From Bacillota bacterium (lineage in GTDB: Bacteria > Bacillota > Clostridia > Lachnospirales > Lachnospiraceae): DNA of 64,000 nt. This document shows positions 53,022 to 61,348 of the stretch, in pieces (position 1 is the first letter of the stretch; each line of letters opens with the position of its first letter). The translations under genes and the position numbers were made by a program. The stretch is from assembly GCA_023439505.1 (NCBI GenBank), contig JAEXNR010000021.1:124001-188000 (forward strand). Reading direction: 5' to 3'. Under the pieces are notes generated by a model that saw nothing but the letters and a program-made list of their open reading frames with translations, did not search any database and was not told the origin of the DNA.

Positions 53022-54215
53022 TTATTCCAGGCCTGGGAAGTTCTCAGGAGAAATACCGTTAAAGTTTGATGCCGGAACAATTGTACCAGCTTTCACTAAT
53101 GCAAAGGCTTCATCGATTTTAGAAATAGTATCCGCAGATAATTGATTTCTTCCATCAGCTTTTACATATCCTGTAGAATCTGTATTTGCTTGTAATACTT
53201 CGTTCTTGCCTGCAAATGTTCCATCTACTATTGCATTTAACTGCTTTTCAACATTAATGTCCATTACTTTAAGCGCTGATGTCAATATAATATTACTGTC
53301 TCCATTTGCACCGTCATCGTATTGATCTACATCACAACCAATAACTTTGATACCAGCTTCTTTTGCAGCAGTAAATACACCATTACCGGAACCACCTGCA
53401 GCAACAAATAAGATATCACATCCTGCATCGATGAGCGCTTTCCCCACTACTTTTCCAGTAGCTTCATCAGCAAAACTGCCAATATAGTTACCGTCAACAT
53501 TTGCGCCTGTTACATCAGTACCGGCATAAGACGGTAATTCTACAACTTCAACACCAGTGTTATATTTCTTATTTGCATATGTTACACCGGATTCAAAACC
53601 AAATTGATAATTTACATTAGAAGGATACGCTATCCCATTAACAACTGCAACTTTCTTTGTCTTTGATTCTAAAGCTGCAGCCATACCTGCATAGAAACCA
53701 CTTTCTTGTTCAGCAAATGTCATAGCATAGATATTCTCAATTACTTCATCGCCGGAAGGATTGGTATCAACAAGGATGAAATCAACCTTCGGATTATCTT
53801 TCGCTATATCCGTAATCCCGGCAAATTGGAAACCGCAGCATACTATTGCATCATAATCTGCTACAATATCAGCGACAGCTTGAATAGCAGCAGCTGTATC
53901 ACCAGTCTCTTCTCTAACGGGAGTTACAGTTGCATCCGGATGACTTTCGATAAACTTTAAAATACCGTTATAATTGTTTTCATTAAACGAACCATCATCT
54001 ACACCGGAAGGACTGCTCACTATTGCAATCTTTAAACCTGCTTTGCTATCTGATGGGGTAGGCTCTGCTTCAGAACTCGTTGGTGTTTCTGAATTCGTTG
54101 GTGTTTCAGTAGCTGTTGGTTCCGGATTTTTCGTATCTGTCTTCTTCGATGCACATCCTACGAAAGAAACAGCTACCATTGTTGTACATAAAAGTACACA
54201 TAAAAATTTCTTCAT
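53022..54215 (-). CDS. BMP-family nucleoside-binding lipoprotein
   Basis: 397 residues. Lipoprotein signal MKKFLCVLLCTTMVAVSFVG with lipid-anchored Cys21, a Thr/Ser/Glu/Pro-rich tether (25-60), then the PBP-fold domain: IAIVSSPSGVDDGSFNENNY, DAIVCCGFQFAGI, AMTFAEQESGFYAGMAAAL, and CDVDQYDDGANG. BMP proteins (Bacillus NupN/BmpA, Treponema PnrA) bind purine nucleosides. ATG with AGGAGG. Confidence 0.94.
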   Translation of the reverse strand: MKKFLCVLLCTTMVAVSFVGCASKKTDTKNPEPTATETPTNSETPTSSEAEPTPSDSKAGLKIAIVSSPSGVDDGSFNENNYNGILKFIESHPDATVTPVREETGDTAAAIQAVADIVADYDAIVCCGFQFAGITDIAKDNPKVDFILVDTNPSGDEVIENIYAMTFAEQESGFYAGMAAALESKTKKVAVVNGIAYPSNVNYQFGFESGVTYANKKYNTGVEVVELPSYAGTDVTGANVDGNYIGSFADEATGKVVGKALIDAGCDILFVAAGGSGNGVFTAAKEAGIKVIGCDVDQYDDGANGDSNIILTSALKVMDINVEKQLNAIVDGTFAGKNEVLQANTDSTGYVKADGRNQLSADTISKIDEAFALVKAGTIVPASNFNGISPENFPGLE

Positions 54216-54316
54216 GTTTCATTCCTCCTAATTTTAACCTTTTGAATGTTCTATAATCAATCTCTTATGAAAGATGTTGATTCTCATTAACTGCTTATCT
54301 GTACTACATTGATTCA

Positions 54317-55366
54317 CTATTTATCATCAAATAATTTCTTCAAACTAACGTTAAATGGCGGTCTGGCAATTCCATGCTCTGTAATAATTCCGCTAATCAA
54401 TTCATGATTGGTTACATCAAACGCCGGATTATAGCATTTCACATCTTTAGGCGCCATTGGTTCTTTATAAAATTTTTCCTTGATTTCCTCAGGATCTCTT
54501 AATTCAATGACAATGTCATCTCCGGTTTCACAGGACAAATCAATTGTTGAAGTGGGTCCCAATACATAAAAAGGTATGTTATAATATTTTGCCAGGATAG
54601 CAACGCCGCTGGTACCGACTTTATTGGCTGCATCTCCATTGGCCGCAATACGGTCACATCCTACAAAACAAGCATTTATCCAACCATTCTTCATAACAAT
54701 GCTGGCCATATTGTCACAAATTAAGGTTACGTCAATACCGGCATTCGATAATTCATAGGAAGTTAATCTGGCACCTTGTAATAATGGTCTTGTTTCATCT
54801 GCGAATACACGAAAGTTCATTCCCTTTTCTTTTCCCAAGAATAAAGGCCCTAAAGCTGTCCCGTATTTTGATGTGGCAAGTGGACCGGCATTACAATGGG
54901 TCAAAATTCCATCTCCGTCTTTCATTAGTGATAATCCATATTCGGAGATAGCGTGACACATTTCGATATCTTCATCCTGTATCAGCTTACATTCTTTCCC
55001 TAATAAATCAATGATTTCTGATACTGATTTATCTTTATTTGATATTACTACCCGTTCCATACGCCTTAATGCCCAGCTTAAATTAACTGCAGTTGGCCTG
55101 GAAGAATCCAGGTACTCCTTATAAGCGCTGAACTTACGATAGAATTCATCGTAGTCTTCTGTCCTTATTGTCTGCGCCAGGCAATAGATACCAAATCCGG
55201 CACATATTCCTATGGCAGGTGCTCCCCGCACTTTAAGATGGAATATTGCATCATAAATATCCTCTGCGGATTCCAGTGTAAGAAATTCTACGATGGATGG
55301 TAATTTTGTTTGATCGACAATCACTACCTTTTTACCATCTTCACTTAATTTTACATTATCTATCAT
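54317..55366 (-). CDS. mtnA: MtnA-type aldose-1-phosphate isomerase
   Basis: 349 residues. Isomerises 5-methylthioribose-1-phosphate, or in relatives 5-deoxyribose-1-phosphate, to the ketose. RGAPAIGICAGFG (48-59), THCNAGPLATSKYGTALGPL with catalytic Cys158, and GCDRIAANGDAANKVGT with catalytic Asp238, matching Cys160/Asp240 of Bacillus MtnA. In an operon with a phosphorylase that would make exactly such a 1-phosphate. No MtnK kinase, MtnB dehydratase or aldolase lies in the window. Confidence 0.93.
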   Translation of the reverse strand: MIDNVKLSEDGKKVVIVDQTKLPSIVEFLTLESAEDIYDAIFHLKVRGAPAIGICAGFGIYCLAQTIRTEDYDEFYRKFSAYKEYLDSSRPTAVNLSWALRRMERVVISNKDKSVSEIIDLLGKECKLIQDEDIEMCHAISEYGLSLMKDGDGILTHCNAGPLATSKYGTALGPLFLGKEKGMNFRVFADETRPLLQGARLTSYELSNAGIDVTLICDNMASIVMKNGWINACFVGCDRIAANGDAANKVGTSGVAILAKYYNIPFYVLGPTSTIDLSCETGDDIVIELRDPEEIKEKFYKEPMAPKDVKCYNPAFDVTNHELISGIITEHGIARPPFNVSLKKLFDDK

Positions 55367-55408
55367 ATCGTATCTCCAATTCTTTTTCCACTCTTATACA
55401 CAAATTTT

Positions 55409-56344
55409 TTAAATATTTCTCAAATCAAATCCTACTTTGAAAGCCTGTGATTGAAAGGCCTCCTGATGGTCCTTTAATCTGTATAAACGAACCCGCGGTA
55501 ACTTAACCAATCTTTTCTCTAATAAACGTATGGCGGGTTCAAACGGGCCACATCTGCTTCCCGTAATTTGAAGTTCATTGACCGCAGCTAAACTCATATT
55601 TAGGCTTACTTCTCCGGCATAAGTACTCTTTAACACGATCTGCCCTTGTTTTCTTACAATTTCCATGGCTTGTTTTAATCCCGAACCATTACCGCAAGCG
55701 TCTACCACCACTTCAAAGGTATCCTCCGGATGCAAGGTGGTTTTAGCATATGGCGCAAATTGCACCAGCTTCTCTTCATGTCTTCCTATCACTGTAATAT
55801 CCGCACCGGATAATGCCAGAACCTGAGTTATCATAAAACTTAGTCTTCCATCCCCAATAACAGCAATATTTTTTTCCGGCTTGATATGAATCTGAGATGC
55901 AATCTCAACCGCAGCAGCCAGAGGCTCTGTATAAACTGCTTCTTCATCGGATAAATGATCCGGCACCACATGAAGCAATCGATTCTTTACAGTCAGATAC
56001 TCAGAAAAACACCCATCTTTACCATCGATACCAATAACTTTTCGATTAAGACAATGTTTTTCTCTACCCGTATTACAATAAATACAATCTCCACAGCCTG
56101 TGTTAATGTCGGCGGTTACTCTTTTCCCAATGAGCGAGGTATCATCAGAATCTTCTACAATGCCAACAAATTCATGACCTAATATTCCTTTAAAATCCGG
56201 ACGATATCCCTTTAAAATTTCTTTGTCCGTATTACATATCCCTGCTAATAAAACTCTGATCAGGCTCTCATTTGCCACCCTTTGCTGCACCGGGTAGTTC
56301 TCAACGTACGCAGCCTCTTTTCCATTAAAATATATAGCCTTCAT
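55409..56344 (-). CDS. Zinc-dependent medium-chain dehydrogenase
   Basis: 311 residues, shorter than the usual 340-350. Start at the ATG 56344 with AAGGACG; the frame opens at 56365 inside the previous gene. Catalytic zinc residues GICNTDKE, GHEFVG and TEPLAA; structural zinc CGDCIYCNTGREKHC with all four cysteines; cofactor loop VIGDGRLSFMITQVLALSGA. It may reduce an aldehyde from cleavage of the modified ribose, or oxidise a sugar; the substrate is not readable. Twelve bases after the phosphorylase stop. Confidence 0.85.
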   Translation of the reverse strand: MKAIYFNGKEAAYVENYPVQQRVANESLIRVLLAGICNTDKEILKGYRPDFKGILGHEFVGIVEDSDDTSLIGKRVTADINTGCGDCIYCNTGREKHCLNRKVIGIDGKDGCFSEYLTVKNRLLHVVPDHLSDEEAVYTEPLAAAVEIASQIHIKPEKNIAVIGDGRLSFMITQVLALSGADITVIGRHEEKLVQFAPYAKTTLHPEDTFEVVVDACGNGSGLKQAMEIVRKQGQIVLKSTYAGEVSLNMSLAAVNELQITGSRCGPFEPAIRLLEKRLVKLPRVRLYRLKDHQEAFQSQAFKVGFDLRNI

Positions 56345-56355
56345 ATTCTTCGTCC

Positions 56356-57192
56356 TTATAGGCAATCGTTTGAAATGTTAATGATTGACTGTGTAATTAG
56401 TTGTTTAAATAATGGTGCCACCCGATCAGCAGTTTCCTGTACTTCTATATGAGATAGTGGTTCATCCGTCATACCACATCCCAAATTTGAGATACAGGAG
56501 ATTCCACAAATTTTCATGCCCATATGATTTGCAGCAATTGCTTCACACGCTGTGCTCATTCCAACAGCATCTGCGCCAAGTATTCTGCACATCTTAACCT
56601 CATGTGGTGTTTCAAAGTTAGGTCCTGATAATTGGATATACACCCCTTGTTTCATTGGAATATTCAAAGAATCTGCAGTTGCTAAGATACTTTTTCTTAA
56701 TTCCAAATTATAGATTTCACTCATATCACTAAATCGCAACCCAAGTTCATCTATATTGGGGCCAATAAGAGGTGACGGAACAAAATTACTAATCTGATCT
56801 GTAATTAGCATAAAGTCACCTGCACAATAATTAAAATTAACTCCACCAGCCGCATTGGTAAGGAATAATACCTTAGCCCCCATCATTTTCATTAATCTGG
56901 TTGGCAGTACCACATCCTGCATATCATATCCTTCATAGTAATGAACACGTCCCTGCATGATTACAACAGGCACTGCAGCAATATATCCAAATACAAAACG
57001 TCCTTTATGCCCCTCAACTGTTGATTGAGGGAATCCTTCGATATCACCATAATTCAGTGTAGCCTCAACTTTAATTTCATCTGCATAACCGCCAAGTCCA
57101 GATCCAAGCACCAATGCAACCTCTGGCTTAAAATCAATTTTCTCTTGAAAGCTATTATAACATTTTAATAACTTGCCATATCCCTGACTCAT
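56356..57192 (-). CDS. punA: Purine-nucleoside (or MTA/inosine-analogue) phosphorylase
   Basis: 278 residues, PNP family 2 (trimeric type). VLGSGLGGYAD (phosphate loop), GHKGRFVFGY, QGRVHYYEGYDM, the TNAAGG region, QLSGPNFETPHEVKM, VGMSTACEAIAANHMG and base-site Asn in ISCISNLGCGM with following LSHIEV. Cleaves a purine nucleoside with phosphate to the base and sugar-1-phosphate, which suits the MtnA-type isomerase two genes down. Whether it accepts methylthioinosine or deoxyinosine is inference. ATG with AGGAGGAAG. Confidence 0.93.
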   Translation of the reverse strand: MSQGYGKLLKCYNSFQEKIDFKPEVALVLGSGLGGYADEIKVEATLNYGDIEGFPQSTVEGHKGRFVFGYIAAVPVVIMQGRVHYYEGYDMQDVVLPTRLMKMMGAKVLFLTNAAGGVNFNYCAGDFMLITDQISNFVPSPLIGPNIDELGLRFSDMSEIYNLELRKSILATADSLNIPMKQGVYIQLSGPNFETPHEVKMCRILGADAVGMSTACEAIAANHMGMKICGISCISNLGCGMTDEPLSHIEVQETADRVAPLFKQLITQSIINISNDCL

Positions 57193-57220
57193 GATCTTCC
57201 TCCTGTCATTCTTTCATCAC

Positions 57221-57236
57221 GGCCGGCCCACCGGCC
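57221..57236. repeat. GC-only hairpin between DeoR and phosphorylase genes
   Basis: GGCCGG-CCCA-CCGGCC, a six-base all-GC stem in otherwise AT-rich DNA, 29 bases before the phosphorylase start. Probably an mRNA-stability or translational control element. Confidence 0.5.
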
Positions 57237-57295
57237 AATCAAGCCATAAGAATATTTTGCTGCATCTCCCACCACTTCGATCCTATTCGTATCGT

Positions 57296-58072
57296 TTAAC
57301 TACAAATAACTACACGAACTTCCAGCTTGTTTAATGCAGCTAACAAGTCCGGTTCCTTCTTGTCTATCGGTTCACTTACGATTAAGAAGTCTATTAACTC
57401 CAGACCACCGATAACATTCACCGCGTTTCTCCCGATTTTAGTGATATCTGCTACAAAGTGACATATGGTCGCCTGCTCCATCATCTTTTTATGAACGGAT
57501 GCTTCTTCACTAGTATAATCTGATATGCCAGCTTCCATGCTGATTCCGGCACTGCTTATAAACGCTTTGTCTGCATGATAACAGCTAAGTTCCTCAATGG
57601 TATGATGTCCAAAAAATGCATTCACATTTTTATTCAATTCTCCACCCACCAGAATGACACGAATGTGATTCGACGTACTCAATTCATTTACAATCGTTAA
57701 GGAATTCGTTATTATCGTCACCTTTTTATCTGTTTTATTCAGTTCTCTCGCGATATATAATCCAGTTGTACTACAATCTAATAATACGGAATCCTGATCC
57801 TTGATATACTCCATACACTGTATTGCTATTCTTTCCTTATCCTCTAAGTATAACTTTTCTCTGACAGCTACAGGGGTTTCATTACCATATCCTTCTTTTA
57901 AATATGCACCACCATGTACTCTACAGATATGATATAGTTTTTCTAATTTATCTAAGTCTCTGCGAATCGTTTCTTCTGATACATTCATCTCTTTGCTTAA
58001 TTCGGATACCAATACAACTTTGTTCTTATGTAATCCCGCTAATATATATTGTAGTCTTTCTACTCCTAACAT
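57296..58072 (-). CDS. DeoR-family repressor of the nucleoside operon
   Basis: 258 residues. N-terminal winged helix ERLQYILAGLHKNKVVLVSE then LSKEMNVSEETIRRDLDKLE, with CRVHGGAYL; then the DeoR sugar-phosphate sensor domain (LDCSTTGLYIARELN, TIITNSLTIVNEL, VILVGGELNKN, DKAFISSAGISMEAGISDYT). Members sense phosphorylated sugars, so a ribose-phosphate intermediate is a plausible effector. ATG 58072 with GGGGGATTATG-type site. First gene of the operon. Confidence 0.93.
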   Translation of the reverse strand: MLGVERLQYILAGLHKNKVVLVSELSKEMNVSEETIRRDLDKLEKLYHICRVHGGAYLKEGYGNETPVAVREKLYLEDKERIAIQCMEYIKDQDSVLLDCSTTGLYIARELNKTDKKVTIITNSLTIVNELSTSNHIRVILVGGELNKNVNAFFGHHTIEELSCYHADKAFISSAGISMEAGISDYTSEEASVHKKMMEQATICHFVADITKIGRNAVNVIGGLELIDFLIVSEPIDKKEPDLLAALNKLEVRVVICS

Positions 58073-58204
58073 AATCCCCCCATAATTAGTAATAGACTAT
58101 CTATATGAATAACCATGTCCTGCATCCGTTTCCTTTTGAAAACTTTCGTTAGAGTATTACGTTTTTCTATCTTTCAAATCATCTTTTACTTTATAACTAC
58201 TTAT

Positions 58205-58247
58205 AAAAAAAGACAAAGTCATACATCTTAATTGCAGCACCTTTGTC
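58205..58247 (-). terminator. Leader terminator (candidate attenuator) of the nucleoside operon
   Basis: On the minus strand GACAAAG, 22-base loop, CTTTGTC, then seven Ts, placed at the very start of the predicted transcript and 130 bases before the DeoR gene. The stem has only seven pairs. Its position suggests conditional termination. Confidence 0.6.
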
Positions 58248-58255
58248 ATTAGATT

Positions 58256-58284
58256 AGTATACAAAAACATAAGGTCAATGTCAA
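58256..58284 (-). promoter_or_regulatory. Promoter of the DeoR-nucleoside operon
   Basis: TTGACA (58284-58279), 17-base spacer, TATACT (58261-58256). It reads directly into the hairpin at 58205-58247. No gene was found in the remaining gap to 58450. Confidence 0.85.
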
Positions 58285-58450
58285 TAGATGTTCTGTATTT
58301 TTCTGCGCTTTTCTGTGTTTTTGTGAATATTATTTGCTTTACATAACCTTACTGCTTTCTTATATAAATTGATTCTCTTCGCAAGTTTAACTGCTTTGGT
58401 ATCACAATTCCATCCACCGGTTAAAACTCCACTTTCTGTCTTGATTTCAC

Positions 58451-58479
58451 TTGACAAAGAGAAAATACCGTATTAAAAT
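58451..58479 (+). promoter_or_regulatory. Promoter of the TetR gene
   Basis: TTGACA (58451-58456), 17-base spacer, TAAAAT (58474-58479), with the TetR-type operator beginning in the -10 box. Confidence 0.85.
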
Positions 58480-58507
58480 CTATACATACTGCTAGTATGT
58501 ATAGATT
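58477..58507. promoter_or_regulatory. TetR-type operator
   Basis: AATCTATACATACT and its exact complement, 14-base arms, three-base centre, ending 13 bases before the TetR ATG. Shares ATACATAC...GTATGT with the palindrome before the MFS gene. Confidence 0.82.
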
Positions 58508-58519
58508 AGGAGGTGTACT

Positions 58520-59179
58520 ATGGCACGGAACAAATATCCGGAGGAGACTGTCAGGTTAATACTGGACGTAGCACAACGGCTGTTTCTAACAAAGGGCTAT
58601 GAGGACACTTCTATTCAGAACATTATTGATGGTCTTGGCGGTCTATCCAAAGGGGCCGTCTACCACCACTTCAAGTCTAAGGAAGAAATATTCAATGCAG
58701 TGGGAGACCGATATAATGAACAAGTCATCAGAGAATTAAAGTTAGTTCGGGATGATCCTGAACTAACAGGCCACGCAAAATTGAAAAAGATGTTTTGTTT
58801 ATCTCTTGCAAGCTCTGAACGCGACATTGTTTTTACAATTGCGCCCAATATGTTGGAGAATCCAAAACTACTGGTCATGCAGATGCGTGAGATCTTTTGG
58901 GATGTTGTGCCGTACTATATCCAACCGGTTATCGAGGAAGGTGTTGCGGATGGTTCCATTCATACCAAATTTCCAAGGGAACTTTCGGAGGTCATCACCA
59001 TGCTGACAAACCTATGGCTCAATCCAATGGTAATTGAAACGGACGTGGACAGCATGGAAAAGCGAGTACGCTTTTTCGATTTGATGTTAAAGAACATGGG
59101 AATCGATTTACTGGACGAACAGATGCTGGAATCCTACAGGCGGTACTGCACTCTCGCAAATCAAAAAACGAATAAATAA
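58520..59179 (+). CDS. TetR-family repressor
   Basis: 219 residues. N-terminal helix-turn-helix: AQRLFLTKGYEDTSIQNIID then GLSKGAVYHHFKSKEEIFNAV; the rest is an all-helical ligand domain without recognised motif. ATG with AGGAGG. Followed by an MFS exporter whose promoter region carries a related palindrome, so it probably represses itself and the exporter and is relieved by the exporter's substrate. Confidence 0.94.
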   Translation: MARNKYPEETVRLILDVAQRLFLTKGYEDTSIQNIIDGLGGLSKGAVYHHFKSKEEIFNAVGDRYNEQVIRELKLVRDDPELTGHAKLKKMFCLSLASSERDIVFTIAPNMLENPKLLVMQMREIFWDVVPYYIQPVIEEGVADGSIHTKFPRELSEVITMLTNLWLNPMVIETDVDSMEKRVRFFDLMLKNMGIDLLDEQMLESYRRYCTLANQKTNK

Positions 59180-59204
59180 ATGCCCGTCAAGGGTATTTAT
59201 TTTT
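59174..59204 (+). terminator. Terminator overlapping the TetR stop
   Basis: AAATAAATGCCC, five-base loop, GGGTATTTATTT plus Ts, one G-T wobble. The left arm includes the TetR stop codon. The MFS gene 46 bases on would need read-through or its own promoter. Confidence 0.7.
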
Positions 59205-59212
59205 AGACGCAT

Positions 59213-59233
59213 ACATACCAACGGTTGGTATGT
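59213..59233. promoter_or_regulatory. Palindromic operator before the MFS gene
   Basis: ACATACCAAC-G-GTTGGTATGT, perfect 10-base arms, 16 bases before the MFS ATG. Resembles the TetR operator at 58477-58507 in its outer ACATAC/GTATGT. Confidence 0.75.
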
Positions 59234-59249
59234 TATTAGGAGGAAATTC

Positions 59250-60509
59250 ATGAAAACAAAACTATTTCAAAAAGATTTTTTAATGGTCGTTATCGGGCAG
59301 ATCATCTCTCTGTTTGGCAACAATATCCTGCGCTACGCCCTGCCCCTCTACCTGCTCAACAAGACTCATTCAGCAGCACTATACGGTACGGTGATGGCAC
59401 TGTCGTTTCTTCCGATGCTACTGCTCTCCCCTGTAGGTGGTATTGTAGCTGACCGGGTGAACAAACGGAACGTGATGGTATGTCTCGATTTTTTTACCGC
59501 AGCATTGATGCTCTTTTACGCGTTGAGCTTTGAAACCCTCCCGCTGGTGCCCCTGCTCATTGCCGTACTGATGATGCTTTACGGTATTCAGGGTGCTTAT
59601 CAACCCACCGTACAATCGTCGCTGCCGGTACTGATGCCACCCGACAAGCTGATGGAAGGGAACGCCGTTATTAACATGGTAAACTCTCTGGCCGGAGTGG
59701 TAGGTCCAGTGTTAGGCGGACTAATTTTCGGATTTTATGGAATAAAGCCGATTTTGTATGTCAGCATTGTCTGCTTTTTTCTATCAGCCTTCATGGAGAT
59801 TTTCATTCACATCCCCTTTGAAAAGCGGAATTTTGAAGGAAGTGTACTCTCTCTCGCCACTTCCGACCTACGGGAAAGCTGGCATTTTATTCGGTATAAT
59901 CGCCCAGAGATAGGGCGGGTAGGGCTGCTGCTCACCGCGATCAATTCGGTCTTTTCCGCACTGGTTATTGTGGGCTTGCCCATCATTATTACCAAACATC
60001 TGGGATTTGATCAAGCAACAGGCAACCGACTTTACGGATATGCGGAGGGTGCTTTGGCTGCCGGTGGACTATTCGGCGGGTTTCTCTCAGGCGTTATCGG
60101 ACATAAGCTAAAAGTTAGCCATGGAGCAAGTTTGATTTTCTGGTGTACAGCAACTCTGCTCCCAATGGGATTTGCACTGAGGTTACCGATAGGATCAATG
60201 ACGTCATATCTAATTATTGTCGCCTTCTGCGTAGTAATGATGATTATTTCAACGCTTTTAAGCGTGGAAATGATCACCTATGTTCAGAAAATTACCCCTG
60301 CCACTCTCACCGGCAAGGTTATGGCTTTGCTGTTATGCCTTGTCATGTGCGGTAATCCCATCGGACAGACGATCTACGGTGTGCTGTTTGAATGCTTGTC
60401 GTCCGGTGTTGATTGGATATATTTTGGTGCATTTACGGTCTGTCTCGGTCTGTGCCTTGTATCCAATATAGTGTTCCGCCAACTGAGCGACAATGTGATT
60501 ACATCTTAA
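59250..60509 (+). CDS. MFS exporter (drug or siderophore type)
   Basis: 419 residues, twelve predicted helices. MFS loop 2-3 motif GGIVADRVNKRNVMVCLD; the N-terminus (QKDFLMVVIGQIISLFGNNI) and overall length fit the MFS_3/EntS-like group. The membrane direction (efflux) and substrate are inferred only from the TetR neighbour. ATG with AGGAGG. Confidence 0.9.
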   Translation: MKTKLFQKDFLMVVIGQIISLFGNNILRYALPLYLLNKTHSAALYGTVMALSFLPMLLLSPVGGIVADRVNKRNVMVCLDFFTAALMLFYALSFETLPLVPLLIAVLMMLYGIQGAYQPTVQSSLPVLMPPDKLMEGNAVINMVNSLAGVVGPVLGGLIFGFYGIKPILYVSIVCFFLSAFMEIFIHIPFEKRNFEGSVLSLATSDLRESWHFIRYNRPEIGRVGLLLTAINSVFSALVIVGLPIIITKHLGFDQATGNRLYGYAEGALAAGGLFGGFLSGVIGHKLKVSHGASLIFWCTATLLPMGFALRLPIGSMTSYLIIVAFCVVMMIISTLLSVEMITYVQKITPATLTGKVMALLLCLVMCGNPIGQTIYGVLFECLSSGVDWIYFGAFTVCLGLCLVSNIVFRQLSDNVITS

Positions 60510-60595
60510 AAATCATGAACTGAGTTACATAATCGATTGGACTGATTTTACGAAAGTTAATATTAGAATAATTAATTGTATCCGTGGATCCATCT

Positions 60596-60781
60596 CTATC
60601 TCCCCTCTTTCGCTTCGTCAGATAAATCTGACGAAGCTGGTGTCTCTGTATCGTGAAAAGATGGCATCCATCCCCAATAATAAGGGAAGTATGATTGGAA
60701 ATAACTTGTAACGTATTTTGTCAGAGCCGCGTAAGTCTCCGGATCGAACTTTCTCAACCATTTATCTTTTCTTTCTTTCAT
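60596..60781 (-). CDS. Small protein of unknown function
   Basis: 61 residues, MKERKDKWLRKFDPETYAAL at the start, then a Tyr/Phe/Trp-rich middle (YFQSYFPYYWGWMP) and an acidic tail. A good ribosome site (AAGGAG seven bases upstream) supports it as real. No family recognised; an amphipathic helix plus aromatic cluster suggest a membrane-surface or partner-binding peptide. Confidence 0.6.
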   Translation of the reverse strand: MKERKDKWLRKFDPETYAALTKYVTSYFQSYFPYYWGWMPSFHDTETPASSDLSDEAKEGR

Positions 60782-60819
60782 GTTATTCTCCTTATGCTAT
60801 AGAGTAGTAGTTTATAAAG

Positions 60820-61090
60820 CCCCTCTCCAAGGGCAATTCATCCATGATCGCCATGGCACAGAGGTATAGGTACTGTCATAAACGCACCATACTTCCCATA
60901 TAAGATCTGCTCAAAGCTATGGTCCAACATCATCATGATGCTGGCCGTAATCTTTGCGCTTCCGAATAAGTATCCTGCATAAACAACGCATGCTGCCATT
61001 CTCCGGGATACCATGCAGCGTCACAGCAAATACTAACATTGATCTCCCCTGCAAACAGCTACTTGGGTTCTCCGGCTTTTCACTATTCCG
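60820..61090 (-). pseudogene. Decayed membrane-protein remnant
   Basis: The minus strand encodes plausible protein in broken frames: MLVFAVTLHGIPENG, then in another frame MAACVVYAGYLFGSAKITAS followed by IMMMLDHSFEQILYGKYGAF. It reads like a transporter or channel fragment interrupted by frameshifts. The family was not recognised. The rest of the 60782-61348 gap holds nothing clear. Confidence 0.35.
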
Positions 61091-61305
61091 ATATTCAAAA
61101 GAATTTAGTATCCCGGAAAATTATAAGTTAGTATACGCTAACTCATGTTTAAAAAAATTTGTTTCTTTCTGCTGCAAATCCCATCTTCCTACAATCAAAG
61201 TCAAATATTTTAGTCACTTTGCTATCTACAGTATAAAGCTGGATTACTATAATTAAAAATACATTATGATATATGTATTCATAAGCGTTTATATATTAAT
61301 TAGCG

Positions 61306-61335
61306 AAAAAAAAGCATACCAATTTATTGGTATAC
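61306..61335 (-). terminator. Terminator of the LysR gene
   Basis: On the minus strand ATACCAAT-AA-ATTGGTAT, then GC and eight Ts, 14 bases after the LysR stop. Confidence 0.85.
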
Positions 61336-61348
61336 CTTTCTGCAAAAA

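Noticed and set aside
58073..58300. Purine riboswitch in the leader of the nucleoside operon
   Set aside because: The conserved purine-aptamer junction sequences were not found; only the promoter and a short terminator stem are present.
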